Shown: positions 9,664 through 17,622 of the stretch, piece after piece
Numbering within the stretch: position 1 is the first letter of the stretch
Layout of the letters: every line of letters begins with the position of its first letter
NCBI GenBank assembly: GCA_963169655.1
Contig: CAUJCM010000001.1
Coordinates: forward strand, 248,001-312,000
Source: Patescibacteria group bacterium
Lineage (GTDB): Bacteria > Patescibacteriota > Gracilibacteria > UBA1369
Direction: 5' to 3'
DNA length: 64,000 nucleotides
The notes under the pieces: model-generated
Told to the model about the DNA's origin: nothing
The model's input: only the letters and a program-made list of their open reading frames with translations
Database searches by the model: none
Translations under genes and position numbers: made by a program

Positions 9664-11063
9664 TAAAAATTAAGAATTATAAATGCTGATGATATGATAA
9701 ATAGAATAATAAAGAAAATGTTGGCAAATTTTTTTCTTTTGAAAAACTCAATTTTAATTCCTAGTAAACAAACAAATAAAAATAAAGATGTGAAGAAGTA
9801 TTTAATGATAGAGGTTTGAAATATTAAGTTTAATTTTGTATTTGTAGGTAAATTTATTTCTTTAGAGTTCAAATAAATTGTTAAGAAATAATAAATTATA
9901 TAAAAAGTCAGTACCCATCCACTTAAACTAAATATTTCTTTTTCTAGAATTTCATTTTGGGTAAATTCAATATTAGCTAATTTTTCTTCTTCTTTTTGGT
10001 GAATAATTAGAGCTAAATTTTTTTTATTTTCACTTCTTTCAATCCAAAGCCTTTTAATTGCATTTTTGGCTTCTTGTTTAAAGTCTGGATCAGCATTTTT
10101 AAAATAAAGAGTAATAAATTCTTTAAGTTGTGAGGTTGTTGTATTTAATTTATTTCTAGCTTCAGAAATTTCAGGATCTTCTGAAGTTTTCCCGATGAAT
10201 AAAGAAATAAAAAGGTTAATTGTTTTATCAATAATTGTAGGATCTGGATTATTGATAATATTATTTTTTCTCCAATCTCTCATAATGTCTAGAACGTCCT
10301 TTTGTCCAGGGTTAGTGATTTTTTCTAATTTGGACATCATATTCTTAGTGTCGATAGAAAGTTGAGCTCTCTCTTTTACTTTTTGTTCTTGATTTAAAAA
10401 TATTTCTTCTTTTTGCAAATAGGTGAGCAATTCTATGCTAGTTTGTTTAATATAATCTAGGTTTGTACTATTTTTAATTCTTAACAGCTTTTCTACATAA
10501 TATTTAATTTTTGCTTTTCTAGCTGGATCTAGTTCTTCGTGATATGTGTCTAATATTTCATTAACTTTTTTTAGCACAAAATCTATTTGAGTTTTTAAGT
10601 TGAGTTGTTTTTCTTCAAATTCTTGTTGATCTATTTCTTGTTGTTTTTGAGCCAATTCAACAGCCATCTTTTCTTCATTCAATAAGTCTTGTAAATGCTC
10701 AATTCCTTTAATTTGTGCTTTATCTTTTTCATCTGAAGTTAAATCACTTGGATATAATGCTTTGACTTGAAATTGATACTCATTAACTAATCTTTTATAA
10801 ACTTGAAAAATTTCTTCACCTTGAATGGTTCCTATTACTTTTTTCCCAGTTTTATCAATGGCTGCAAAATCAAATTTAACGATATTTTCAGGAATTGTTT
10901 CATTTTCTTCACTAGGTTTTGAGAGGTCAATTATACTAATACCTAAAATTGAAAAACCAAGATTATTCAACTCTTTTCTAGCTGAGGCTTCGTCTGGTGA
11001 TTGAATTGTTCCAATTAATTGTTGATTTTCTTTATTTAAGACAGTGTATTTATACTGTGGCAT
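9663..11063 (-). CDS. Membrane protein with two GspF/PilC N-terminal-like repeats and a coiled-coil middle
   Basis: The 466-residue protein begins PQYKYTVLNKENQQLIGTI and continues SPDEASARKELNNLGFSILGI. This resembles the short alpha/beta module at the start of type II secretion/type IV pilus proteins GspF/PilC. A second, weaker copy lies at about residues 63-106 (FDFAAIDKTGKKVIGTIQGEE). Residues 110-370 are charged and helical, and three hydrophobic segments close the protein (about 378-400, 412-435 and 445-465). The conserved GspF membrane domains themselves are absent, so this is not a PilC. It is coupled by TAATG overlaps to pyrG upstream and lgt downstream. The function is unknown. Confidence 0.65.
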   Translation of the reverse strand: MPQYKYTVLNKENQQLIGTIQSPDEASARKELNNLGFSILGISIIDLSKPSEENETIPENIVKFDFAAIDKTGKKVIGTIQGEEIFQVYKRLVNEYQFQVKALYPSDLTSDEKDKAQIKGIEHLQDLLNEEKMAVELAQKQQEIDQQEFEEKQLNLKTQIDFVLKKVNEILDTYHEELDPARKAKIKYYVEKLLRIKNSTNLDYIKQTSIELLTYLQKEEIFLNQEQKVKERAQLSIDTKNMMSKLEKITNPGQKDVLDIMRDWRKNNIINNPDPTIIDKTINLFISLFIGKTSEDPEISEARNKLNTTTSQLKEFITLYFKNADPDFKQEAKNAIKRLWIERSENKKNLALIIHQKEEEKLANIEFTQNEILEKEIFSLSGWVLTFYIIYYFLTIYLNSKEINLPTNTKLNLIFQTSIIKYFFTSLFLFVCLLGIKIEFFKRKKFANIFFIILFIISSAFIILNF

Positions 11064-12706
11064 TAGTTTTTTGAGATTTTATTTTTGATACTTGCTTCTA
11101 TGAATCCTTTAAATAGAGGATGTGGTTTATTTGGTCGAGATTGAAATTCCGGATGAAATTGACACCCCACCATAAATGGATGGTTTTTTAACTCAATTAT
11201 TTCTACTAGATTTTCTTTTTCGTAAATACCAGATGCAATTAATCCATTTGTTTCAATTTGTTCTTTAAAGCTATTGTTAAATTCATATCTATGTCTGTGT
11301 CTTTCTTCAATATCATTTCTTTGATATAGTTTTTCACTTAATGTGCCTGATATAATTTTACAAGGATATGACCCAAGTCTAAGAGTTCCACCTTTTTCTT
11401 TGTGACTACTTTGCCCTGGCAAGAAGTGAATTACATAGTATTTACTATCAATTTTACCTTCTTCATCAAATTCTTCGGATGTGTATTGAATATCATTATT
11501 GATATGTCTGATAAATTCTATACTCATTATTTGCATACCTAAACAAATGCCGAGATATGGTATTTTGTTTTCACGACAATATTTTGCTGCAAGAATTTTC
11601 CCTTCTACACCTCTATTGCCAAATCCACCTGGGACTATTACTCCATCAGCAGACTTTAAATTATTCCATGCCTTTTCATCATCTTTTTCTAGTTTTTCTG
11701 AATCAATCCAAGTTAAATCTAAATCGTGATCTTGATGATAGCATGCTGTGTTTAAAGATTCGATAATACTTAAATAAGCATCTTCTAAATTAGTATATTT
11801 AACTACAATTGCAATTTTTAGATTGTCCTTTTTCTTTTTTATTTTTTCATTTAATTCAATCCAATCGGATAAATCAGCTTGAATATTTACTAAATTTAAT
11901 TTTTCAGCTATAAGTTGAGTTATATTTTGTTCATGAAAAATTAAAGGTACTTGATATATGGAATTAACAGTAGGAGCAGCAAGTACGGCATCACTATCAA
12001 CATCACAAAATAGAACTATTTTTTTAATTAATTCGGGACTAATTTGATAATCTGCTCTCGCTAAAATGATGTCTGGCTGAATGCCAAGAGATCTTAATTC
12101 TCTTACAGACTGCTGAGTGGGCTTAGTTTTTAGCTCTTTTGCTCCTTTAAGATAGGGGAGTAATGTTAGATGAACAAAAAGTGAATTTTCTGGACCTTTT
12201 TCATGTCTAATTTGTCTTAAAGCTTCGAGGTAGGGAAGACCTTCTATATCTCCAGTTGTTCCGCCTATTTCTACCATTACAATATCTGCATCATTATCTT
12301 TGCCAGCACTATATACCTTTTCTTTAATAGCATTAGTAATGTGAGGAATAACTTGTATTGTTCCACCTAAATAAACTCCTTTTCTTTCATTAGCAATTAC
12401 TTCTGAATAAATTTTCCCAGTAGAAATTGAAGAATTATGATTTAAATTTTCTCCAATAAATCTTTCATAATGTCCGAGATCTAAATCTGTTTCTGAGCCA
12501 TCTTTTAAGACATATACTTCTCCATGTTGAGAAGGGTTCATTGTCCCTGGATCAACATTAATATATGGATCTAATTTTAAAGAAAAAATCTTGAATCCAC
12601 AGGATTTCATAATGGCTCCAATCGATGCTGCAGCGATGCCTTTACCAAGTGAAGAACATACTCCTCCAGTGATAAAAATATATTTTGTTTCTTTCGTTTT
12701 AACCAT
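11063..12706 (-). CDS. pyrG: CTP synthase PyrG
   Basis: PyrG converts UTP to CTP using ATP and glutamine. The 547-residue protein has the synthetase domain (residues 8-270) opening KYIFITGGVCSSLGKGIAAASIG and containing DPYINVDPGTMNPSQHGEVYV. A class I glutamine amidotransferase domain follows, with the nucleophile in LGICLGMQ and the His-Glu pair in HPEFQSRP. The length matches the family. The stop overlaps the next gene's ATG by one base, so it heads or continues a tightly packed leftward operon. Confidence 0.97.
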   Translation of the reverse strand: MVKTKETKYIFITGGVCSSLGKGIAAASIGAIMKSCGFKIFSLKLDPYINVDPGTMNPSQHGEVYVLKDGSETDLDLGHYERFIGENLNHNSSISTGKIYSEVIANERKGVYLGGTIQVIPHITNAIKEKVYSAGKDNDADIVMVEIGGTTGDIEGLPYLEALRQIRHEKGPENSLFVHLTLLPYLKGAKELKTKPTQQSVRELRSLGIQPDIILARADYQISPELIKKIVLFCDVDSDAVLAAPTVNSIYQVPLIFHEQNITQLIAEKLNLVNIQADLSDWIELNEKIKKKKDNLKIAIVVKYTNLEDAYLSIIESLNTACYHQDHDLDLTWIDSEKLEKDDEKAWNNLKSADGVIVPGGFGNRGVEGKILAAKYCRENKIPYLGICLGMQIMSIEFIRHINNDIQYTSEEFDEEGKIDSKYYVIHFLPGQSSHKEKGGTLRLGSYPCKIISGTLSEKLYQRNDIEERHRHRYEFNNSFKEQIETNGLIASGIYEKENLVEIIELKNHPFMVGCQFHPEFQSRPNKPHPLFKGFIEASIKNKISKN

Positions 12707-12723
12707 TTCTTAGTTTATTTTTA

Positions 12724-13716
12724 TTAAAATTTAAGTCCAACTTTTTGTCTTACATTTTCAATGGTTTTTTCAGAGATTTTTAAAGAATTTTTGGCTCCTT
12801 CTGATAAAACGTCTTTAACATATCTCAAATTATTTGCTAGTTCAATTCTTTTTTGCCTTGCATTTTGGAAATAATCTAAAAATGCTTCAAATAGTATTTT
12901 TTTGGCTTCACCATAACCAAAATTGCCACCTTGATATTTATCTCTTAAATTATCTATATCTGAACTATTTGCAATTAAGCTATAAAATTGAAATACAAGG
13001 TCTTTATCTGGATCTTTAGAATCCTCAACTGGAGTCGAATCTGTTTTAATACTCATAATTTGTTTTTTGAGTTCTTTTTCTTCTGCGAAAATCATAATTG
13101 TATTATTATAACTTTTACTCATTTTATGGACGCCGTCTATCCCGGGGATTGAAGCTATTTCAGGAGGTGTATATTCAGATGGTAATTTAAATGTGTCTCC
13201 AAAGGTGTTATTGAATTTGATTGCTAAATCTCTGGCAATTTCTACATGTTGTTTTTGGTCTTTTCCAACAGGGATAATATCAGCTTGATATAGTAAAATG
13301 TCAGCTGCCATTAGGATTGGGTAAGTAAATAATCCAACATTTTCTTCTTTTAATTTATTATTAATTGCATCTTTCCAAGCATGTGCTCTTTCCATTAAGC
13401 CCATAGGTGTAATACAGCTTAAAATCCAGCTTAATTCTGTGTGATATGGATTGTCTGATTGTCGGAAGAAAACGGTTTTATCTGGATTTAGACCAAGTGC
13501 CAGCCAATCTAAAGCAACTCCATAAATATATTCTTGATGTAATTTAGCATTTCTAATAGTAGTTAGAGAATGAAAATCTGCAATAAAATAAATTGATTGT
13601 TGGTATTGATTTTGCATTTCTATTGAAGGTCTCATAGCTCCAAGATAATTGCCGAGATGTGGAGATCCACTTGGTTTAATTCCTGTTAAAATTATTTTAT
13701 TTTGTATTGAAGTCAT
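12724..13716 (-). CDS. trpS: Tryptophanyl-tRNA synthetase TrpS
   Basis: This class I aminoacyl-tRNA synthetase charges tRNA-Trp. The 330-residue protein starts ILTGIKPSGSPHLGNYLGAM, where HLGN is the HIGH-type motif. The KMSKS motif is HKMSKSYNNTI near residue 196. Binding-pocket motifs include GLMERAHAWKD and YPILMAADILLYQAD. The length and order are normal for bacterial TrpS. A tRNA-Trp is not seen in this window. Confidence 0.96.
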   Translation of the reverse strand: MTSIQNKIILTGIKPSGSPHLGNYLGAMRPSIEMQNQYQQSIYFIADFHSLTTIRNAKLHQEYIYGVALDWLALGLNPDKTVFFRQSDNPYHTELSWILSCITPMGLMERAHAWKDAINNKLKEENVGLFTYPILMAADILLYQADIIPVGKDQKQHVEIARDLAIKFNNTFGDTFKLPSEYTPPEIASIPGIDGVHKMSKSYNNTIMIFAEEKELKKQIMSIKTDSTPVEDSKDPDKDLVFQFYSLIANSSDIDNLRDKYQGGNFGYGEAKKILFEAFLDYFQNARQKRIELANNLRYVKDVLSEGAKNSLKISEKTIENVRQKVGLKF

Positions 13717-13724
13717 AAATTATT

Positions 13725-15737
13725 CTAAGTTGTGTGAATTGGATTTACATCAATTTTTATATCATCTTTTATGTTGTTTATTAAGAAGAAATTGTGTAAA
13801 AATTGGCTTGGATTATTTCCATTTAGTAGAATTTGCCAACGATATTTGTTTTTTAATTTGTTAATTAAAGCGGGAAAAACATTAATATCATAAATTAAAT
13901 CCATATTTTGATTTTTAAATTCTTGAAGTTTTTGAAAGAGATTTTGGCTTTTATTATAAGCAATTTTTTGGTCTTTGTCTTCAATTGTTAATTTAATTAA
14001 TTTGGAAAATGGAGGATAGAAATTTTCTTTTCTATGATGTAATTCTTGTTGATAATAATTAATAAAATTGTGATTCAATACATTTTGAATTGTAAAGTGT
14101 TGTGGTGCATAGGTTTGGATGATTACTTCACCTGGTTTAGTTCTGCCTGAACGTCCAGCAACTTGAGTTAAAAGCTGAAAGGTTTTTTCAGAGGCGCGGA
14201 GGTCAGGGATTGATAAAGTTGTATCTGCTAAAATAATTCCAACTAATGTAACATTTGGTAGATGTAAACCTTTACCAATCATTTGAGTTCCAATTAAAAT
14301 ATCTGCATTTGATTTTTTAAAGTTATTGTAAATATCTTCAAAATCATTTTTATTTTTTGTGGTATCTTTATCAGCTCTTAAAATTTTTGCTTGAGGAAAT
14401 AGAGTATTAAGTTCTTGTTCTATTTTTTGTGTTCCAAGACCAATATATTTGATTAAATGGCTAGAGCAATTTTCACAAGTTTTTGGAATGGCAAATATAC
14501 GACCACAATGATGACAAATTAATCTTTCTTGAGTAGTAGAATTTTTATTTGATTTGCTGTGATAAGTTAATGCTACTGAACAATGAGTGCATTTTTTTGT
14601 ATAACCACAATCTCTACAAATGACTGCTGATGAGTTTCCTCTACGATTTAAAAATAGAATTATTTGTTCTTTTTTATTGAGAGTTTCATTGATTTTCTCT
14701 TTTAATAATTCACTAAAAATAGAATAGTTCTTTTTTCGGATTTCCTCTCTTAAATCAATTAAGTGTATTTTGGGTAATGAATTTTGTTGATTGGCTTGTG
14801 GGAGCCTATGAGGCATTTCTACAAGTAAATAATTTTGTTTTTGTGCTTCAAAATAGGACTCAATAGAAGGAGTTGCAGAACCGAGTATTACTTTTGGTTT
14901 TAGGGGAGAATTTTGACTAAGAAATATTGCTATGTCTTTTGTATGATAGCGAGGGGATTGCTCTTGTTTATAAGAATCTTCATGTTCTTCATCCATAATA
15001 ATTAAGCCTAGATTTTGGAAAGGACTAAAAATTGCAGATCTTGAGCCTATGATTATTTGACAATTATTTTGAGCAATGTTGATTAAATGATTTAATTTAC
15101 TTTTGGGAGTTAATTTGGAGTGAATAACTGCGATATTTTTACCAAATTGTTTTTCAAAATTTTTAACGGTTTGAGGTGTCAGTGAAATTTCAGGAATTAA
15201 GATTAATACTTGCTTATTTTCTTTGATTTGTTCAAGAGCCAGCCGTTTATAAATTTCTGTTTTTCCTGATCCTGTAACTCCATGTAGTAAAATTGTGGAA
15301 GAATTAGTGTTTTTAATTATTTTTAAAGCATTATTTTGCTCTGTTGTTAAAATTAAATTTGATGGAGAAATAATTGTTGATTCTTGAGGTTTTTTAAATT
15401 GGTATTTTTTTTTCCTATTAAAAACTATTGATGGATAGAATAATTTTAAAGTTTTATATAGTGGAGAAAAATAATTTTGCGAAATAAATTTGAGTAGATT
15501 AACTTGAGTTTTAGTTAAATGAAAAATGTCATTTACCTTGTCTTGAATATATTTAGTTTGGAATTGTGGCTGATTGTTGTGAATATTAAGAATTAAACCA
15601 ATTGTATTTTTGTTTCTTAAGCTAATTTCAACTAAATTTCCAATTTCTAATGAGAGGTTGTCTGGAATTTGATAGGTTAAAGTTTCTTTATCAAAACCAA
15701 TTTTTTGACTAATTAAAATTTCAGCAAATTTGTTCAT
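13725..15737 (-). CDS. priA: Primosomal replication helicase PriA
   Basis: PriA restarts collapsed replication forks. The 670-residue protein has a short N-terminal DNA-binding part, then helicase motifs HGVTGSGKTEIYKRLA (Walker A), MDEEHEDSYKQ (Walker B) and GSATPS. The paired zinc sites are complete (CRDC, CTHC, CHHC and CENC around residues 375-430). The C-terminal helicase motifs GTQMIGKGLHLPNV and QVAGRSGR follow. It is slightly shorter than E. coli PriA (732). It starts 9 bases after the upstream small gene. Confidence 0.96.
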   Translation of the reverse strand: MNKFAEILISQKIGFDKETLTYQIPDNLSLEIGNLVEISLRNKNTIGLILNIHNNQPQFQTKYIQDKVNDIFHLTKTQVNLLKFISQNYFSPLYKTLKLFYPSIVFNRKKKYQFKKPQESTIISPSNLILTTEQNNALKIIKNTNSSTILLHGVTGSGKTEIYKRLALEQIKENKQVLILIPEISLTPQTVKNFEKQFGKNIAVIHSKLTPKSKLNHLINIAQNNCQIIIGSRSAIFSPFQNLGLIIMDEEHEDSYKQEQSPRYHTKDIAIFLSQNSPLKPKVILGSATPSIESYFEAQKQNYLLVEMPHRLPQANQQNSLPKIHLIDLREEIRKKNYSIFSELLKEKINETLNKKEQIILFLNRRGNSSAVICRDCGYTKKCTHCSVALTYHSKSNKNSTTQERLICHHCGRIFAIPKTCENCSSHLIKYIGLGTQKIEQELNTLFPQAKILRADKDTTKNKNDFEDIYNNFKKSNADILIGTQMIGKGLHLPNVTLVGIILADTTLSIPDLRASEKTFQLLTQVAGRSGRTKPGEVIIQTYAPQHFTIQNVLNHNFINYYQQELHHRKENFYPPFSKLIKLTIEDKDQKIAYNKSQNLFQKLQEFKNQNMDLIYDINVFPALINKLKNKYRWQILLNGNNPSQFLHNFFLINNIKDDIKIDVNPIHTT

Positions 15738-15746
15738 TATATGAAT

Positions 15747-16127
15747 TTAAGTGTGGATTATTTTATTCAAATTCAAACAAATGTCTTCAATATTAGCTGG
15801 TATATCGTGAAAAAACATTTCGAGAGATAATTGATTTAAATTTGGAGAGAGGAGGCCTAATGGATGTAAATCTTGTAAATAATTTTTAATTTGAGGAAAA
15901 TTGATGATTAAGTCTTGGACGATCATATCTTTTTTAATAAAGAATGATTGAATGTCTTTTATAGCTTCTTGAGTGATAAATTGATGATTATGGTCATAAT
16001 TATATCTTAGATTTTGAATATTATTAGAAATTGGTGTTGGCTCGTCACCAAGACAACAATTTAAAAAATGACCTAGAGGATGTTTATGGTGATTATGTTG
16101 ATTTAATTTTGATGAATTTGGAGCCAT
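15747..16127 (-). CDS. DUF1858-like small protein lacking the redox cysteines
   Basis: The 126-residue protein has a histidine-rich start (HNHHKHPLGHF) with a Cys-Cys pair. Residues 61-124 resemble the DUF1858 / hybrid-cluster-associated redox fold: IKKDMIVQDLIINFPQIKNY, then LHPLGLL, then IPANIEDICLNLNKII. In that family a cysteine pair sits after the LG motif. Here that stretch reads LGLLSPNLNQ and has no cysteine. The fold call rests on the IV-x-D-L-I ... FP ... LG ... NLNK pattern only, and the function is unknown. It is probably cotranscribed with priA. Confidence 0.5.
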   Translation of the reverse strand: MAPNSSKLNQHNHHKHPLGHFLNCCLGDEPTPISNNIQNLRYNYDHNHQFITQEAIKDIQSFFIKKDMIVQDLIINFPQIKNYLQDLHPLGLLSPNLNQLSLEMFFHDIPANIEDICLNLNKIIHT

Positions 16128-16211
16128 TTTTATAATTATTCTTAATGGGTAAATATTAGCATGTATTATTAATTTTTCAGTGTTTTAATTTGGAATAACT
16201 TGACGAGATAT

Positions 16212-16715
16212 ATGTTTTATTCTAAAATACCGTCTTTATATAAATTTGATATGAATAAATATTTGTATGATAGTGAAGAAGAAGCCAATTTAATGGAGGT
16301 TAATTATATAATTGCTAACTTTGGAGATAATCTAGTTGAATATTATTTGAAACATGGTCTAAAGAGATTATTGAAAGATTTATCTTTATTTTCTGAAAAT
16401 CAGAAACAAATTTTATTTGATTATTTAATGCTAGAAAGGAAGGTTTTACTAAAATGTATCCAAGGTAATAAGGGATTTTTTTTGAAGATTATTACTGATG
16501 GAAAAGGAGAAATTATTAGACCAATGTTAGGTATTGCTGATCGTAAATATGATAAATTATGGTTGGAAGCTTTAGATTTGTTATCATTATATTTTGCAGA
16601 AAAGAAAGTTGCTGAAAAATTTGATAATTTGAAATTAGATCAATTTTTACAAAAAAATATTTTGAAAACAGAGATAGAAAATGGAGAGAATTTGGAAATT
16701 CCAAATGAGGAATAG
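16212..16715 (+). CDS. Hypothetical protein
   Basis: An open frame of about 168 codons with no family I recognise. I place the start at ATG 16212; an upstream TTG at 16200 would add four residues. It looks mostly helical and soluble (residues 20-70 and 120-150 are leucine/lysine-rich) with an acidic C-terminal tail. No membrane segment, signal peptide or cysteine pattern is evident. It ends 3 bases before the convergent gene at 16719. Codon use resembles its neighbours, which supports a real gene. Confidence 0.6.
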   Translation: MFYSKIPSLYKFDMNKYLYDSEEEANLMEVNYIIANFGDNLVEYYLKHGLKRLLKDLSLFSENQKQILFDYLMLERKVLLKCIQGNKGFFLKIITDGKGEIIRPMLGIADRKYDKLWLEALDLLSLYFAEKKVAEKFDNLKLDQFLQKNILKTEIENGENLEIPNEE

Positions 16716-16718
16716 TAT

Positions 16719-17021
16719 TTAAAAACTATTAATGATAAAATAATGGTCTTCTCTGTTCCCATTTATATCCACAATATGCACTCTATGGGCAATTTTTTCG
16801 TCAGGTAAATATTTGTAGTAGTCAAGATCTACTACCTTAGTATCTTCTCCAAGTCTTTCAAAATTTAAATGATTATCACTATCTTCTCTTTCACTTCTTT
16901 CTATTTTTTCGTATTCTTCTTTGCTAATTTCTTCGAACACTGGGCTGGAGGCTAAATAATAGGCTTTTAGTTGTTTCCAATAGGATTGATTATCATTTGA
17001 TTGTATATATTCTCCTGACAT
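16719..17021 (-). CDS. Hypothetical acidic protein
   Basis: A 100-residue soluble protein rich in Glu, Asp, Tyr and Ser, for example ISKEEYEKIERSEREDSDN. It ends with a possible beta-rich segment HRVHIVDINGNREDHYFII. No known domain is recognised. It converges with the gene ending at 16715 and begins shortly downstream of the tRNA-Arg gene on the same strand, so the two might share a transcript. Confidence 0.55.
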   Translation of the reverse strand: MSGEYIQSNDNQSYWKQLKAYYLASSPVFEEISKEEYEKIERSEREDSDNHLNFERLGEDTKVVDLDYYKYLPDEKIAHRVHIVDINGNREDHYFIINSF

Positions 17022-17050
17022 AAGTAATAGGTTGTGAGACTGGTAATTTT

Positions 17051-17125
17051 TGGTGCGCCATGAGGGAATCGAACCCCCATAGCCGGTTCCGAAGACCGGT
17101 ACTTTATCCGTTAAGCTAATGGCGC
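17051..17125 (-). tRNA. tRNA-Arg (anticodon TCG)
   Basis: On the minus strand the acceptor arms GCGCCAT (17119-17125) and ATGGCGC (17055-17061) pair perfectly. The anticodon stem CCGGT/ACCGG encloses the loop CTTCGGA with anticodon TCG. The T arm GGGGG-TTCGATT-CCCTC is standard. The CCA tail is encoded (17051-17053). It reads CGA and, through wobble, other CGN codons. Confidence 0.95.
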
Positions 17126-17299
17126 TTATTTGATTTACTTCTTTGCGAAATTTAGCATAAATTATTTAAATTTACTATATTTAACTGAAAGTATTTTTGT
17201 GATGATTTTTATTTAAATCCCTAGAGCAGGGTAAATAGGATAACATAAAGTTTTTTGTATGCTTGTTTTTTTGTAAAAACATTTTATAATTTTTTCCGT

Positions 17300-17318
17300 C
17301 CCTAACCCCCACCCACCC
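17300..17318 (-). other. G-quadruplex-forming motif
   Basis: The minus strand reads GGGTGGGTGGGGGTTAGGG, four runs of at least three G with loops of 1, 1 and about 3 bases. That satisfies the canonical G4 pattern with short, stabilising loops. The plus strand could form the matching i-motif. Such a tract is striking in a roughly 30% GC genome. Confidence 0.75.
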
Positions 17319-17344
17319 AAGGGGCAGGGTAGCATAAAAAATTT
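17316..17344. repeat. 29-bp direct repeat, copy 1
   Basis: The sequence CCCAAGGGGCAGGGTAGCAT followed by A6 and TTT recurs exactly at 17431-17459, 115 bp away. Its first three bases overlap the last C-run of the G4 motif. Confidence 0.85.
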
Positions 17345-17430
17345 AACAGAACTTTAAATAAACTTAAAATATATGAAGTGACTTTGTATTTCGAGAAATT
17401 TATGAAATTTGCAAGATTTGAGTTAATTAT

Positions 17431-17459
17431 CCCAAGGGGCAGGGTAGCATAAAAAATTT
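17431..17459. repeat. 29-bp direct repeat, copy 2
   Basis: An exact second copy of the repeat at 17316-17344. The flanks also show loose similarity (AAGTAAGTTTAAAT against ACAGAACTTTAAAT), so the duplicated unit may originally have been longer. No transposase or target-site duplication is visible. Confidence 0.85.
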
Positions 17460-17575
17460 TAAGTAAGTTTAAATATTTTTAAATTTTGAAGTATTAAAAA
17501 TGCTTATATTTATTTATGAAGAAAATTTTTATAGATTAATCTTATATGGTGAATGTGTTTATTAAATATTAATTT

Positions 17576-17602
17576 AAAAACCGCGCTTTTGGCGCGGTTT
17601 TA
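17576..17602. terminator. Rho-independent terminator of secDF
   Basis: The stem CCGCGC/GCGCGG (17581-17586 with 17592-17597) is flanked by A5 and T4. It lies 20 bases beyond the secDF stop on the minus strand. Confidence 0.85.
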
Positions 17603-17622
17603 TATTAGATCTTTGATAATTT

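Larger units (their letters stand above)
17126..17575. other. Non-coding AT-rich region with repeats
   Basis: No credible reading frame is present on either strand. The stretch holds a C-rich tract (17300-17318, G-quadruplex motif on the minus strand), two exact copies of a 29-bp repeat, and a weaker related sequence at 17219-17250. The part next to tRNA-Arg should contain that gene's promoter. Local GC is raised only in the repeats. Confidence 0.7.

Noticed and set aside
11499..11766. Plus-strand open frames opposite pyrG
   Set aside because: Shadows of a highly conserved gene; similar shadows opposite pyk, gyrA, secDF, radA and others were rejected for the same reason.
17316..17459. CRISPR array
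   Set aside because: Only two exact repeat copies, an 86-base gap between them, no further units and no cas genes in the window.
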